Positions 24,528 to 34,141 of a stretch of DNA of 64,000 nt are shown piece after piece. This DNA comes from Muriicola sp041358175 (GTDB lineage: Bacteria > Bacteroidota > Bacteroidia > Flavobacteriales > Flavobacteriaceae). Within the stretch, counting starts at the first letter, position 1. Every line of letters starts with the position of its first letter. The translations under genes and the position numbers were made by a program. Under the pieces are notes generated by a model, which saw only the letters and a list, made by a program, of their open reading frames with translations, ran no database searches and was not told the DNA's origin. Location of the stretch: NCBI RefSeq assembly GCF_041358175.1, contig NZ_JBGKBE010000012.1, positions 17,321 to 81,320 of the forward strand. The letters are read 5' to 3'.

Positions 24528-26228
24528 TTATTTCTTGGCTTTTTTTCTTCTTTTCCTGACAAAATCAAAGATAAACCATGCAGCCAGGGCCATAAGAAAA
24601 TACCGAAAATAAGAAACAGGTTCCCCACTTCCGTGCACGGTAGTGAAAATGCGATCCCATCTCGGCTTCCAGTTCGCAATTCCTTCATTGAAATTATCGA
24701 AACTCAACCAGATAAAAATGGGGGTTCCCACTATGTGGTTTTCTGGGACATATCCCCATGACCTGCTATCTTCAGAATGATCCCGGTTGTCACCCATCAT
24801 CCAGTAATAATCCTGTTTAAAAGTATATTCAGTTGTCACTTCCCCGTTGATGAGTACCTGATTCCCGGAAACACTCACTGTGTTGTTTTCGTAGTCTCTT
24901 ATGATTTTTTTATATAGAGGAAGTACTTCTACACTAAGAGGTATTGTACTGCCTTTAGCCGGGATGTAAATGGGGCCAAAATTATCGTTGTTCCACGGAT
25001 ACGATTCATCTTGAGGAAAAATGTTGTAGCCCGGAACACCTTTGGATTCTATGATCTTTACAACTGAATCGATCTGTGAATTATTACGCAGCTTTGTTGC
25101 CATTTCTTCCGTGAGGGTAGCCTGCCGTTCCCGGTCAGTAATCTCGCGCAATGACAGCCCCAGTGAACGTATAAGGTCGACAGAAATCCCCTTGCTATCG
25201 GTCAGGATTATCGGAGGGTTATTCTGGCTGTAAACGGCGTAACCTGAAGACTGCAGGGCCATGATTTGCTGAGGATTCAGGGATTGAGCTACATACGTCC
25301 GGTTAAATTCAGAAACCCCGAATTCTATCAGCAACCTCGATGAAACGCCCTTTTGAGCATAGAGCATATAATCGTATTGGGGCTTTGCCCGGTCAGACAA
25401 GACAAGCTTTTCCCCGTTGATAAAGACATATCCGTCTCTCACTTCGAGGGAATCCCCCGGAAGGCCAACACATCGTTTTACATAGTTAGATTTTTTGTCG
25501 ATGGGTTTTACCACCCCTTTTTCCTTTTTGAAAAAGGCCCTGACGGTATCGGCGGGCCAACTGAATACCACAATATCATTACGATCAACCTTGGTAAAGC
25601 CAGGTAACCTGAAATAGGGAAGCTGTGGTTTTTTGAGATAGGATCTGATGCCGAGTACAGGAAGGGTATCGTGAACCATGGGAGCCGCGATGGTGGTCAT
25701 CGGTGTCCTGGCTCCATAGTGAAACTTACTCACAAACAAAAGATCTCCTATTCTGAGTGTACGTTCCAGTGAACCGGTTGGAATCACATAGGGCTGTATA
25801 AAGTAGGTATGGACAAGAGTAGCTGCCACAATAGCAAATACGATTGAACTCACCCATTCCCCAACACCACTTTTTGGATGTAAACTTCGGTCTTTGATAT
25901 ACTCAACATCCAGGCTGTAATTGACATAGTAGATATAGAATCCGAGGGTGAGGATGACCAACCATGTATCTATAAGGCTGTTGCGTCCGAAGCTGCGGAT
26001 TGTCTCTACCCAGATTACCGGAAACATCAGCAGGTTGATAATAGGGATAAAAAGGAGGATCACCCACCAGCCTGGCCTTCTGATAATTTTCATTAATATC
26101 ACTGCATTGTAAACGGGAATAGCTGCCTCCCAGGGCTTTCTGCCTGCTTTTTTATAAAGCTTCGAGGTGCCCAGGAAGTGAATGAGTTGTATAAGAAGTA
26201 TAAATAGGAGCCATTGTGTAACGTTCAT
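24528..26228 (-). CDS. lepB: Signal peptidase I (long Bacteroidota form)
   Basis: I start at the ATG at 26228 (566 residues, MNVTQWLLFILLIQLIHFLG). Several hydrophobic segments precede the catalytic region. The S26 serine is in VIPTGSLERTLRIGDLLFVS, and the general-base lysine lies in KKSNYVKRCVGLPGDSLEV. Box E is YYWMMGDNRDHSEDSRSWGY. A large insertion between the two halves and a C-terminal membrane segment make it longer than enterobacterial LepB, as usual in this phylum. It removes signal peptides from exported preproteins at the inner membrane. It follows dapB by 45 bases. Confidence 0.94.
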   Translation of the reverse strand: MNVTQWLLFILLIQLIHFLGTSKLYKKAGRKPWEAAIPVYNAVILMKIIRRPGWWVILLFIPIINLLMFPVIWVETIRSFGRNSLIDTWLVILTLGFYIYYVNYSLDVEYIKDRSLHPKSGVGEWVSSIVFAIVAATLVHTYFIQPYVIPTGSLERTLRIGDLLFVSKFHYGARTPMTTIAAPMVHDTLPVLGIRSYLKKPQLPYFRLPGFTKVDRNDIVVFSWPADTVRAFFKKEKGVVKPIDKKSNYVKRCVGLPGDSLEVRDGYVFINGEKLVLSDRAKPQYDYMLYAQKGVSSRLLIEFGVSEFNRTYVAQSLNPQQIMALQSSGYAVYSQNNPPIILTDSKGISVDLIRSLGLSLREITDRERQATLTEEMATKLRNNSQIDSVVKIIESKGVPGYNIFPQDESYPWNNDNFGPIYIPAKGSTIPLSVEVLPLYKKIIRDYENNTVSVSGNQVLINGEVTTEYTFKQDYYWMMGDNRDHSEDSRSWGYVPENHIVGTPIFIWLSFDNFNEGIANWKPRWDRIFTTVHGSGEPVSYFRYFLMALAAWFIFDFVRKRRKKAKK

Positions 26229-26273
26229 ATCTGCAACTTTAAGCCTTTGCGGAGGCAAGGTATCATTTTGTTA

Positions 26274-26981
26274 TTATTTTGTCCCAAGGTTTAACACGTC
26301 TTTCATACTAAATACACCCTGTTTTCCCTGAATCCATTCTGCAGCCACCACTGCTCCCAGGGCAAACCCCTCACGATTATAGGCCTTGTGCTTAATACTA
26401 ATCTCATCCACGGTGCCAGAATAGGTTACGATATGAGTGCCGGGAACTTCTCCCTCTCGATGCGAATGAACTACGACGGTATCCTCCCCTTTGCCATCGA
26501 GTTCCCACTTCTTGTAATCTGTGGCTTCTATAATCCCTTCAGCCAATGTAATCGCAGTGCCACTCGGAGCGTCCAGCTTGTGGATATGATGCGTTTCATC
26601 GATGGAGACCTTATAATTTTCTGAATTGGCAATTAAACCAGCCAGGAGCGTATTCAGTTCAAAGAAAATATTGACTCCAAGACTGAAATTGGAGGAATAG
26701 AGAAATGCGCCTTTTTTTTCCCTACAATATTCTTCTACTTCCTTATATCGGTTAAGCCAGCCCGTTGTTCCAGAGATAACAGGAACTCCATTTGCCAGGC
26801 ATCCCCTGATATTATCAACTGCAGATTCAGGGACGCTAAAATCTATGGCTACGTCGATGTCGCCGTAGTTTATTGTTGCAGTCTCCAGATCAACTCGGGC
26901 CACAATCTTATGCCCCCGTTTCATGCTGATCTGCTCGATCATTTTACCCATTTTTCCGTAACCCAGCAATGCAATATTCAC
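26274..26981 (-). CDS. dapB: 4-hydroxy-tetrahydrodipicolinate reductase
   Basis: The 235-residue enzyme has the nucleotide-binding start MNIALLGYGKMGKMIEQIS, the NAD(P)-loop VISGTTGW, and the signature DETHHIHKLDAPSGTAITLA holding the catalytic His and Lys. It reduces 4-hydroxy-tetrahydrodipicolinate in the diaminopimelate/lysine pathway, supplying peptidoglycan. The length matches the short Bacteroidota form. Three bases separate it from the DUF5683 gene upstream. Confidence 0.96.
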   Translation of the reverse strand: MNIALLGYGKMGKMIEQISMKRGHKIVARVDLETATINYGDIDVAIDFSVPESAVDNIRGCLANGVPVISGTTGWLNRYKEVEEYCREKKGAFLYSSNFSLGVNIFFELNTLLAGLIANSENYKVSIDETHHIHKLDAPSGTAITLAEGIIEATDYKKWELDGKGEDTVVVHSHREGEVPGTHIVTYSGTVDEISIKHKAYNREGFALGAVVAAEWIQGKQGVFSMKDVLNLGTK

Positions 26982-26984
26982 AAG

Positions 26985-27617
26985 CTAAAATTTTATGGTT
27001 AAGGCTAGTCCGTAATTTGGGTCTGAGGTAATAGGATGGTATTCCAGATAGGGCTTGATATCCAGGCTGAGATCATCATCGACATTAAATTGCTGCAAAT
27101 GTGCATCTACATTGGCATCAATGATATTAAAGGCATAAAGTCCGATCGTAATAAGCAAGGCGAGATCCCTGTCCCTCTGATATCGTTCCTGTGCATCCTG
27201 CAGTGCTTCATCGGAAAGGTCCGGACTTCCGGGTACGATCCCACTGTTATTTACATCATAAAATTCATCATCTGTAAATCCTGCCCGCCTTCGTTTAAAG
27301 GCCGATCTGAACCGGTCGTACAAATCATCATTGTAGAGATAGGCGTAAACACCGGTTCCCAGGGCCCCATAAACAATTGGTACTTTCCAGTAGCGACGGT
27401 TGTAGATCTGTCCCAGTCCGGGTAAAATAGCCGAATAAAAGGCTGCTCGGCTGGGAGCAAGAGGATTTACATCCTTCTTTTCTATCTTCCCGTCAACAAC
27501 GATGCCTTTTTCCTTTAAATCAGTTCGCAGGGAATCGGTATCCGTTTTTTTCTCCTGGGCACTGATCGCAGAAAAAATGCAGAAGAGGATAAGAAAAAAA
27601 AAAGACCGACTACTCAC
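26985..27617 (-). CDS. DUF5683 family envelope protein
   Basis: The 210-residue product begins with a signal peptide (MSSRSFFFLILFCIFSAISAQ) from a GTG start at 27617, overlapping the parB stop by eight bases. The core PSRAAFYSAILPGLGQIYNR and KVPIVYGALGTGVYAYLYND is characteristic of DUF5683, with two hydrophobic segments (around residues 70-90 and 150-165). The C-terminal part ends in an aromatic beta-strand (YGLALTIKF). Function is unknown; its constant place between parB and dapB in this group hints at cell-envelope or division work. Confidence 0.83.
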   Translation of the reverse strand: MSSRSFFFLILFCIFSAISAQEKKTDTDSLRTDLKEKGIVVDGKIEKKDVNPLAPSRAAFYSAILPGLGQIYNRRYWKVPIVYGALGTGVYAYLYNDDLYDRFRSAFKRRRAGFTDDEFYDVNNSGIVPGSPDLSDEALQDAQERYQRDRDLALLITIGLYAFNIIDANVDAHLQQFNVDDDLSLDIKPYLEYHPITSDPNYGLALTIKF

Positions 27618-28515
27618 CAGTAATGAGTTTAATGATTCTGTTTAAGTCTTCTTTAGAATTAAATGAAAGTGTCATTTTACCCTTCTGATTATCCTGGGTA
27701 TTCAGGGAGACATCTGTTTCTAGGTAGTGCGACAATGCAATTTCACTATTTAGGATAAAGAGGGATTTATCCGATTTTGAACCAGCGGATTTTTTAGGAG
27801 ATGCACCCTTGTTGTGATATTGCCTCACCAGTTCTTCCGTCTGACGCACAGACAATCCATTTTCAATGATCTGTTCGTAAATGTCGAGCTGATCGGTTCT
27901 TTTGTCAATATTCACCAAAGCCCGGCCATGGCCCATGGAGATAAATCCATCTCTCATTCCGGTCTGGATAATTGGGTCTAAACGCAGTAAACGTAAATAA
28001 TTCGTAATGGTTGATCGTTTTTTCCCTACCCGATCACTGAGTTTTTCCTGAGTGAGTTCAATCTCTTCGATCAATCGCTGATAGGAGAGTGCAATCTCAA
28101 TGGGGTCGAGGTCTTCCCGCTGGATATTTTCAACGAGCGCCATTTCCAGGGATTCCTGGTCATTCGCAATCCGGATATAGGACGGGATAGTCTCCAGTCC
28201 GACGAGTTTTGATGCCCGATATCGCCTTTCTCCCGATACCAGTTGGTACTTATTAAAATCCAGTTTCCGTACGGTAATTGGCTGGATCACCCCAAGTTCC
28301 CTGATCGAGGATGCGAGTTCCTGAAGGGCCTCATCATTAAAGTTAGATCTTGGCTGGAAGGGATTGACTTCTATTGCATCGAGTTCCAGCTCAACAATAT
28401 TGCCTACTACCTTATCCGCGTTTTTATCTGTAACCGAATTGATGTCGTTTTCAGGATCTTTTAAGAGCGCAGATAAACCACGGCCAAGGGCTTGTTTTTT
28501 TGTCGCTTTTGCCAT
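27610..28515 (-). CDS. parB: Chromosome-partitioning protein ParB
   Basis: The 301-residue protein (ATG at 28515, overlapping the parA stop as TGATG) has the ParB N-terminal domain with the CTPase/ParB box (QPITVRKL, VSGERRYRASKLVGL) and ENIQREDLDPIEIALSYQRL. The helix-turn-helix is LSDRVGKKRSTITNYLRLLR, with FISMGHGRALV after it. A C-terminal dimerisation domain follows. It binds parS and works with ParA in origin segregation. I found no good parS site in the window. Confidence 0.95.
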   Translation of the reverse strand: MAKATKKQALGRGLSALLKDPENDINSVTDKNADKVVGNIVELELDAIEVNPFQPRSNFNDEALQELASSIRELGVIQPITVRKLDFNKYQLVSGERRYRASKLVGLETIPSYIRIANDQESLEMALVENIQREDLDPIEIALSYQRLIEEIELTQEKLSDRVGKKRSTITNYLRLLRLDPIIQTGMRDGFISMGHGRALVNIDKRTDQLDIYEQIIENGLSVRQTEELVRQYHNKGASPKKSAGSKSDKSLFILNSEIALSHYLETDVSLNTQDNQKGKMTLSFNSKEDLNRIIKLITGE

Positions 28516-29288
28516 CACACAGTCTCCTTATTCTTTTTGAGTAGCTCGTTTGCCATATTGAGGTAATTGGCGGCTCCTTTGCTACTTGCGTCATATTTGA
28601 TAATGCTTTCCCCGTAACTTGGCGCTTCCCCAAGCCTTACATTTCTCTGGATAATAGTGTCGAATACCATTTCGGAGAAGTGTTTTTTAACTTCTTCCAC
28701 TACCTGGTTAGACAGGCGCAGCCGTGCATCATACATGGTCAGCAGCATTCCTTCGATATCGAGGTCAGGATTGTGGATACGCTGTACACTTTTTATGGTA
28801 TTCAGCAGTTTTCCGAGGCCTTCGAGGGCAAAATATTCACATTGAATCGGGATGATCACCGAATCAGCCGCTGTAAGGGCATTAAGCGTGAGTAATCCCA
28901 GGGAAGGAGCACAGTCGATTAGAATATAGTCGTACTCTTCTTTTAAATCCCTTATGGCCTTTTTCATCATGTATTCCCTGTCATCTTTGTCTACCAGCTC
29001 TATTTCGATCGCTACCAGGTCGATATGCGAAGGGATCAGGTCTACATTGGGGGAAGAAGTCTTTACTATGGTATCTTTTGCGGCCCGGGTATGCTCCAGC
29101 ACCTGATAAGTACCAAGTTCCACTGAATCTACGTCTATTCCCAATCCGGAGGTTGCATTCGCCTGCGGATCTGCGTCGATAAGAAGTACCTTTTTCTCCA
29201 AAACACCCAGAGAGGCAGCCAGGTTAACGGTGGTAGTGGTTTTCCCAACCCCACCCTTTTGGTTTGCAATCGCAATAATTTTGCCCAT
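28515..29288 (-). CDS. parA: Chromosome-partitioning ATPase ParA (Soj)
   Basis: The product has the deviant Walker A KGGVGKTTTTVNLAASLG at its very start, DADPQANATSGLG, and the Walker B region YDYILIDCAPSLGLLTLNA. Three in-frame ATGs occur (29294, 29291, 29288); the third gives the usual MGKIIAIANQKGGVGKTT start (257 residues), so I use it, though the difference is only two residues. ParA is the ATPase that moves ParB-bound origins on the nucleoid. It opens the operon parA-parB-DUF5683-dapB-lepB-wbqC-DUF6122. Confidence 0.95.
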   Translation of the reverse strand: MGKIIAIANQKGGVGKTTTTVNLAASLGVLEKKVLLIDADPQANATSGLGIDVDSVELGTYQVLEHTRAAKDTIVKTSSPNVDLIPSHIDLVAIEIELVDKDDREYMMKKAIRDLKEEYDYILIDCAPSLGLLTLNALTAADSVIIPIQCEYFALEGLGKLLNTIKSVQRIHNPDLDIEGMLLTMYDARLRLSNQVVEEVKKHFSEMVFDTIIQRNVRLGEAPSYGESIIKYDASSKGAANYLNMANELLKKNKETV

Positions 29289-29420
29289 CATCATAGTAAG
29301 TTAGGGGTTAAAAATACGATTATTTGGTTAGCCAGAAAATGTATTTTGTTAACAGAAAGTGAATAACTTAGGGCTAAGCAATCGCAATAATTGTTACAGT
29401 TCGGGCCTGATCCGGAATGA

Positions 29421-31568
29421 TTATTTTGCAGAATCCAAAAGTATTTCCAGAATCTGAATGGCAGCTTCGCTGATTTTTGTTCCGGGACCATAGACGGCCA
29501 CGGCTCCGGCGTTAAAAAGGAAGTCGTAATCCTGTTTGGGAATAACTCCACCCACAATGACCATGATATCATCTCTGCCGTATTCCTTGAGGGCTTCAAG
29601 GACCTGGGGAACAAGTGTTTTATGTCCACCTGCCAAAGATGATACGCCAAGGATGTGCACATCGTTTTCTACTGCCTGTTTAGCCGCTTCTGCCGGTGTT
29701 TGAAACAGCGGACCAATATCTACGTCAAAGCCAAGATCGGCGTAGCCGGTGGCAACGACTTTTGCACCCCGATCGTGTCCGTCCTGCCCCATTTTTGCGA
29801 TCATGATCCTGGGTCTGCGGCCGTCGTACTCGGCAAATTCGTCTGCCAGATTGCGCGCCTTCTTAAAGCTCTTATCATCTTTTATTTCCTTGGAATACAC
29901 CCCTGAAAATGTTTGTATTTTTGCGTTGTAGCGGTTATAAATTTTCTCAAGGGCCTCACTGATCTCTCCTAAAGTTGCCCTTTTCCTTGCTGCATCTACC
30001 GCTAAATCTAGCAAATTATCCGCAGTTTCAGTTCCTTCCTGCTTCTTCTTTGCAGCAGCCGTAAGCCGATTGAGGGCAGAAACAACTTCTTTTTTATCCC
30101 GTTTGCTTTTTAGCTGTTCCAATCTGTTTATTTGCTGCCGGCGTACCTCGGCATTATCCACTTCAAGAATCTGCAGCATTTCCTCTTCTTCGAGCCTGTA
30201 CTTATTTACCCCAACTATGATATCTTGTCCGCTGTCAATCCTCGCCTGCTTCTTAGCAGCGGCTTCTTCTATTCTCAACTTGGGGATGCCCTCTTCTATG
30301 GCCTTTGTCATCCCACCCAGGGACTCGACTTCCTCTATAAGTTTCCACGCTTTTTTTGCCAGTGCATCCGTAAGGTATTCCACATAGTAGGACCCCGCCC
30401 AGGGATCAACGGTTTTGGTGATTTTGGTTTCTTCCTGGAGATAGATTTGGGTGTTTCTTGCAATCCTTGCTGAAAAATCAGTTGGAAGGGCTATAGCCTC
30501 ATCGAGCGCATTGGTATGCAGGCTTTGAGTACCTCCAAAAGCGGCCGCAGCGGCTTCAATGGTGGTCCGGGCGACGTTGTTAAAAGGGTCTTGTTCGGTA
30601 AGACTCCAGCCACTGGTCTGGCAATGGGTTCTAAGGGCCAGGGATTTAGGGTTTTGCGGGTTGAACTGCTTCACCAACTTGGCCCAAAGTACTCGTCCTG
30701 CCCGCATTTTGGCTATTTCCATAAAGTGGTTCATCCCGATTGCCCAGAAAAATGAAAGTCTGGGAGCGAAGGCATCGATGTCGAGCCCCGCCTTTAATCC
30801 GGTCCTGATGTATTCCAGCCCATCTGCCAAGGTATAAGCCAGCTCTATATCTGCTGTAGCTCCGGCTTCCTGCATGTGATATCCTGAAATGCTGATGCTG
30901 TTAAAACGGGGCATTAACCTGCTCGTATACTCAAAGATATCGGCGATGATCTGCATGGATGGTGCAGGGGGATAGATATACGTATTCCGTACCATAAACT
31001 CTTTGAGAATATCATTCTGAATGGTCCCTGCGAGTTTTTCCGGGGATACACCCTGTTCTTCGGCAGCCACGATATAAAAGGCCATAATAGGCAGAACGGC
31101 CCCGTTCATAGTCATTGAGACCGACATCTCGTCGAGGGGAATGCCCTCAAAGAGAATCTTCATATCCTCTACAGAGTCTATGGCGACTCCAGCCTTACCC
31201 ACATCACCCTGAACTCTTTCGTGATCACTGTCATATCCCCTGTGTGTAGGGAGGTCAAAGGCAACCGAAAGTCCCTTTTGTCCTGCCTCAAGGTTCCTTC
31301 TGTAAAAGGCATTGCTCTCTTCGGCGGTGGAAAACCCGGCATATTGTCTTATGGTCCAGGGTCTTTGTACATACATGGTAGGATAAGGGCCTCTTAAATA
31401 CGGCGGAATACCAGCGACATAGTTGAGATGCTGAAGCGAAGAAATATCCTTTGGTCGGAAACTGCCTTGAACTTCAATCCCCTCAGCAAATTTTGTTGAT
31501 TTGCTACTGTCCTGAAGTTCAGGGTTCTCGTAAATTAATTGCAAATCCTTAAAATCTTTTCTACTCAT
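29421..31568 (-). CDS. mutB: Methylmalonyl-CoA mutase, large (catalytic, B12-binding) subunit
   Basis: The ATG at 31568 gives 715 residues (MSRKDFKDLQLIYENPELQD) and overlaps the mutA stop by eight bases. The TIM-barrel substrate domain is present (RGPYPTMYVQRPWTIRQYAG, AFDLPTHRGYDSDHERVQGD). The C-terminal cobalamin domain has the base-off motif GQDGHDRGAKVVATGYADLG, then LFQTPAEAA and the GG motif VIVGGVIP. The enzyme interconverts methylmalonyl-CoA and succinyl-CoA with adenosylcobalamin. It needs B12 from elsewhere. Partner of the small subunit encoded upstream. Confidence 0.96.
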   Translation of the reverse strand: MSRKDFKDLQLIYENPELQDSSKSTKFAEGIEVQGSFRPKDISSLQHLNYVAGIPPYLRGPYPTMYVQRPWTIRQYAGFSTAEESNAFYRRNLEAGQKGLSVAFDLPTHRGYDSDHERVQGDVGKAGVAIDSVEDMKILFEGIPLDEMSVSMTMNGAVLPIMAFYIVAAEEQGVSPEKLAGTIQNDILKEFMVRNTYIYPPAPSMQIIADIFEYTSRLMPRFNSISISGYHMQEAGATADIELAYTLADGLEYIRTGLKAGLDIDAFAPRLSFFWAIGMNHFMEIAKMRAGRVLWAKLVKQFNPQNPKSLALRTHCQTSGWSLTEQDPFNNVARTTIEAAAAAFGGTQSLHTNALDEAIALPTDFSARIARNTQIYLQEETKITKTVDPWAGSYYVEYLTDALAKKAWKLIEEVESLGGMTKAIEEGIPKLRIEEAAAKKQARIDSGQDIIVGVNKYRLEEEEMLQILEVDNAEVRRQQINRLEQLKSKRDKKEVVSALNRLTAAAKKKQEGTETADNLLDLAVDAARKRATLGEISEALEKIYNRYNAKIQTFSGVYSKEIKDDKSFKKARNLADEFAEYDGRRPRIMIAKMGQDGHDRGAKVVATGYADLGFDVDIGPLFQTPAEAAKQAVENDVHILGVSSLAGGHKTLVPQVLEALKEYGRDDIMVIVGGVIPKQDYDFLFNAGAVAVYGPGTKISEAAIQILEILLDSAK

Positions 31569-32937
31569 CTTGCAGTCTCTTTTTTTCCAGGCTTTCCGAA
31601 AGCCTCTTTCCCAATAAAGGTTCAATCAGGGTTTTCTTCTGACTAAACTTCATAAAAGGTGACACTTCCAATTTGTCTTTCATGGTATCTCCTGGATTTT
31701 GGTAGCCATTAGAACCCACTAAGATCTCAGTCCCCTGATCGAAGCGTTCCTGCTCCCGGGTTGCCTGTTCTTTGATCTTACGCTGAATGGTATGTTCTTT
31801 TAAAGCATGGAGTAAACCGCCGGAGGCTTCCAGTTCTTTAAATAGTGACAGGGCTTTCTCCGCCATCTGATGTGTTAACGACTCAATGTAATACGCACCG
31901 TCTGACGGGTTGGAAACTGCTCCGAGATAACTCTCGTTTTTAAGTATCAATAACTGATTCCGGGCGATGCGTTCACCGAACTCATTTTCTTTCTGATAAA
32001 GAGAGTCATAAGGTAAGTTGCATACGGTATCTGCCCCTCCGTTTACAGCTGCCATACATTCCATGGTCGTCCGCAAAAGATTGGAATTGTACTCGAAAAT
32101 TGTTTTATTTCTCTTACTGGGTTGTGCAACGATATGGCAATGCTCCGGTACGCCGTACTCCCTGGCAAGTGTTTTCCATAATTGCCTGAGTGCCCTTAAT
32201 TTGGCGATTTCGAAAAAGTAATTTGAATTGAGAGCAACTTTAAAAACCGGCACAGGGTAAGAGGAACCTGAGCTTCCCGTACTTAAAAGATGAAGGTATT
32301 CATGGGCCTGGCCAAGCATATAAGCCAATTGTTGAACTCGGTTGGCCCCTGCATTCTGATAAAGACCTCCATCAATAGAAATGGTTCCAATTCCTTCCAG
32401 TTCCCGGTTTAATCGTTGCCAGGAATCCAGATCTTCCTTCATGGATTTATGCCAATTTCCGCTCCGGGTAAATTGCCCGATCACATCAAAATGTACAAAT
32501 ACAGAAGACTTATCACTTAATAGTTTCAGGGATTCAACCAAAGACTCCGGGTTAAATCCGAGCTCCAGATGTACGGGGGTTTTTTCCGTTTCGATCGACT
32601 TTAATAAGGTTTGAAGGTCACAGTCAGGAGAGCTAAGCTTAAAAATTATACTCTCCGCTCCTTTTTCTAAGGCTCTGAGCGCCTTTGAATTGGCGCTTTT
32701 GGAATCTGTGACAGATAGGTACTGTCCCACTTTCCATTCTGTTTCCGGAGTAATGCCATTTAGAGGAAGATTATCCAGGTCATCAGCACTATAAAATGGT
32801 TTTACCTTGATGTGATCAGGACTATCCCATACCAGGCTGTCATTGTAATCTTTCCCTTTCAGGCCATATTGGATATGCTGTTTCCAGGCTTTTGAGGTTG
32901 CTGGCGGGAAATTATAAAAATCATTCTTTTTGCTCAT
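31561..32937 (-). CDS. mutA: Methylmalonyl-CoA mutase, small subunit
   Basis: The ATG at 32937 (458 residues, MSKKNDFYNFPPATSKAWKQ) overlaps the end of the FtsB-like gene by 17 bases. It resembles the mutase barrel (IARNQLLILKNESYLGAVSN, PSDGAYYIESLTHQMAEKAL) but ends before a cobalamin-binding domain: no DxHxxG motif is seen. This is normal for the non-catalytic subunit of the heterodimeric enzyme. Overlapping genes argue for equimolar synthesis with mutB. Confidence 0.9.
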   Translation of the reverse strand: MSKKNDFYNFPPATSKAWKQHIQYGLKGKDYNDSLVWDSPDHIKVKPFYSADDLDNLPLNGITPETEWKVGQYLSVTDSKSANSKALRALEKGAESIIFKLSSPDCDLQTLLKSIETEKTPVHLELGFNPESLVESLKLLSDKSSVFVHFDVIGQFTRSGNWHKSMKEDLDSWQRLNRELEGIGTISIDGGLYQNAGANRVQQLAYMLGQAHEYLHLLSTGSSGSSYPVPVFKVALNSNYFFEIAKLRALRQLWKTLAREYGVPEHCHIVAQPSKRNKTIFEYNSNLLRTTMECMAAVNGGADTVCNLPYDSLYQKENEFGERIARNQLLILKNESYLGAVSNPSDGAYYIESLTHQMAEKALSLFKELEASGGLLHALKEHTIQRKIKEQATREQERFDQGTEILVGSNGYQNPGDTMKDKLEVSPFMKFSQKKTLIEPLLGKRLSESLEKKRLQDE

Positions 32938-33262
32938 CCTCCTTATTTTTAAGACTATCCTCATATTCAATGAGGTAAATCTCTTCTTCTTTCTTTTTTA
33001 AATAATACTTTTCCCGGGCAAACTTTTCCAGTTCCTCCGGATCTGAAAGTTTTTCAAGAGTTTTTCTGTCCTTTTCTATCTCGTTCTTTAAAAATTCTTT
33101 CTGTTTTTCAAGAGTATTTATCTGTTTCTTTAATTCGAGATGGATCATAAGCGAATTTGTATCAAAGAAAACCATCCATATCACGAATGCTGTGAGCACC
33201 ACAACATAAAGGTTGGTGGCGATGGTAAACCATTTTTTCTCTCTCAATTTTTTTAATCCCAT
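32921..33262 (-). CDS. FtsB/DivIC family septum formation initiator
   Basis: A 113-residue single-pass membrane protein: a short basic N-terminus (MGLKKLREKKWF), a membrane segment (about residues 14-32), then a long coiled coil (LELKKQINTLEKQKEFLKNE) and a KLSDPEELEKFAREKYYLKK motif typical of FtsB/DivIC. The family bridges divisome proteins FtsL and FtsQ in the periplasm. It begins five bases after udk and overlaps mutA. Confidence 0.85.
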   Translation of the reverse strand: MGLKKLREKKWFTIATNLYVVVLTAFVIWMVFFDTNSLMIHLELKKQINTLEKQKEFLKNEIEKDRKTLEKLSDPEELEKFAREKYYLKKKEEEIYLIEYEDSLKNKEDEQKE

Positions 33263-33267
33263 TCGAA

Positions 33268-33876
33268 CTAATTCAGCTTGTCTGTAATGATGGTCCTTAC
33301 GATATCAACGGCAACCGTATTGTACTTGTTGTTTGGGATGATAATGTCTGCGTACTCTTTGGTGGGTTCAATAAACTGATCGTGCATTGGCTTCAATGTG
33401 TTTTGGTAGCGACTCAGCACTTCCTCCAGATCCCTTCCTCTCTCATGAATATCCCGTTTCAACCTCCTGATGAGCCGTTCATCCGAATCGGCATGGACAT
33501 AAATTTTAATGTCGAACATTTTTCTGATTTCAGGGTGGGTCAGGATCAGTATTCCTTCGACGATCATTACTTTCCTGGGATGGGTTATAATGACATCTTT
33601 GGTCCTGTTGTGTTTAGGGAAAGAGTAAACAGGCTGATTAATAGGTTTGCCCTTTCGCAGTATTTCCAGATGCTTGCCCAACAGATCAAAGTCTATGGCC
33701 CGGGGATGATCAAAATTGATCTTTGCTCTTTCCTCATAAGACAGATGTGAAAGATCGTTGTAATAAGAATCCTGGGAGATCACCCCTACTTCTTCCTCAG
33801 GTATTTCATTGATGATCTGATTGACTACAGTAGTTTTGCCACAGCCCGTACCTCCTGCGATCCCTATGATGAGCAT
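33268..33876 (-). CDS. udk: Uridine kinase
   Basis: I choose the ATG at 33876 (202 residues, MLIIGIAGGTGCGKTTVVNQ), since the Walker A loop then starts at the usual position; the longer frame adds residues upstream of the promoter-like box. Further motifs are ISQDSYYNDLSHLSYEER, NFDHPRAIDFDLLGKHLE and VMIVEGILILTHPEIRKMFD. It phosphorylates uridine and cytidine in pyrimidine salvage. It is the first gene of udk-ftsB-mutA-mutB. Confidence 0.95.
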   Translation of the reverse strand: MLIIGIAGGTGCGKTTVVNQIINEIPEEEVGVISQDSYYNDLSHLSYEERAKINFDHPRAIDFDLLGKHLEILRKGKPINQPVYSFPKHNRTKDVIITHPRKVMIVEGILILTHPEIRKMFDIKIYVHADSDERLIRRLKRDIHERGRDLEEVLSRYQNTLKPMHDQFIEPTKEYADIIIPNNKYNTVAVDIVRTIITDKLN

Positions 33877-33893
33877 TTTTGTGTTGTTTTGTT

Positions 33894-33901
33894 CAAAAAT
33901 A
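33894..33901 (-). promoter_or_regulatory. Predicted -7 box upstream of udk
   Basis: TATTTTTG on the minus strand matches TAnnTTTG and ends 17 bases before the udk ATG. A matching TTG at the -33 distance is not seen. Confidence 0.45.
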
Positions 33902-34141
33902 CGGATTTGCATGTATACTTTATCCTCTCGTCAAAATCAATTTGCCCGGCATAATTACAAAGGATAGGGTTGTAAAAACATGATCTCTGTCATATATTAT
34001 AAAACAGGCAGGAATTACTTTTACTCCCAGGTTAAATCGTGTGAAAATCACCTCTGAAGATAGCGACAGAAATAATATTTTCCACGCTTTTATTTTTTGC
34101 ATATATTTCCTTTCTGACAACTGTGAATTCAACCCTTAATT

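Noticed and set aside
25750..25830. Signal peptidase with Leu instead of Met after the catalytic Ser (PTGSLERTL)
   Set aside because: From memory a Leu here is common in flavobacterial LepB, so it is not an anomaly.
29371..29382. Palindrome-like CTTAG-GG-CTAAG upstream of parA
   Set aside because: Short, single copy, and not placed on a recognisable promoter; not enough for an operator call.
31561..32937. Small mutase subunit without a cobalamin-binding domain as a truncated gene
   Set aside because: The non-catalytic MutA subunit normally lacks functional B12 ligands; the frame is intact and coupled to mutB.
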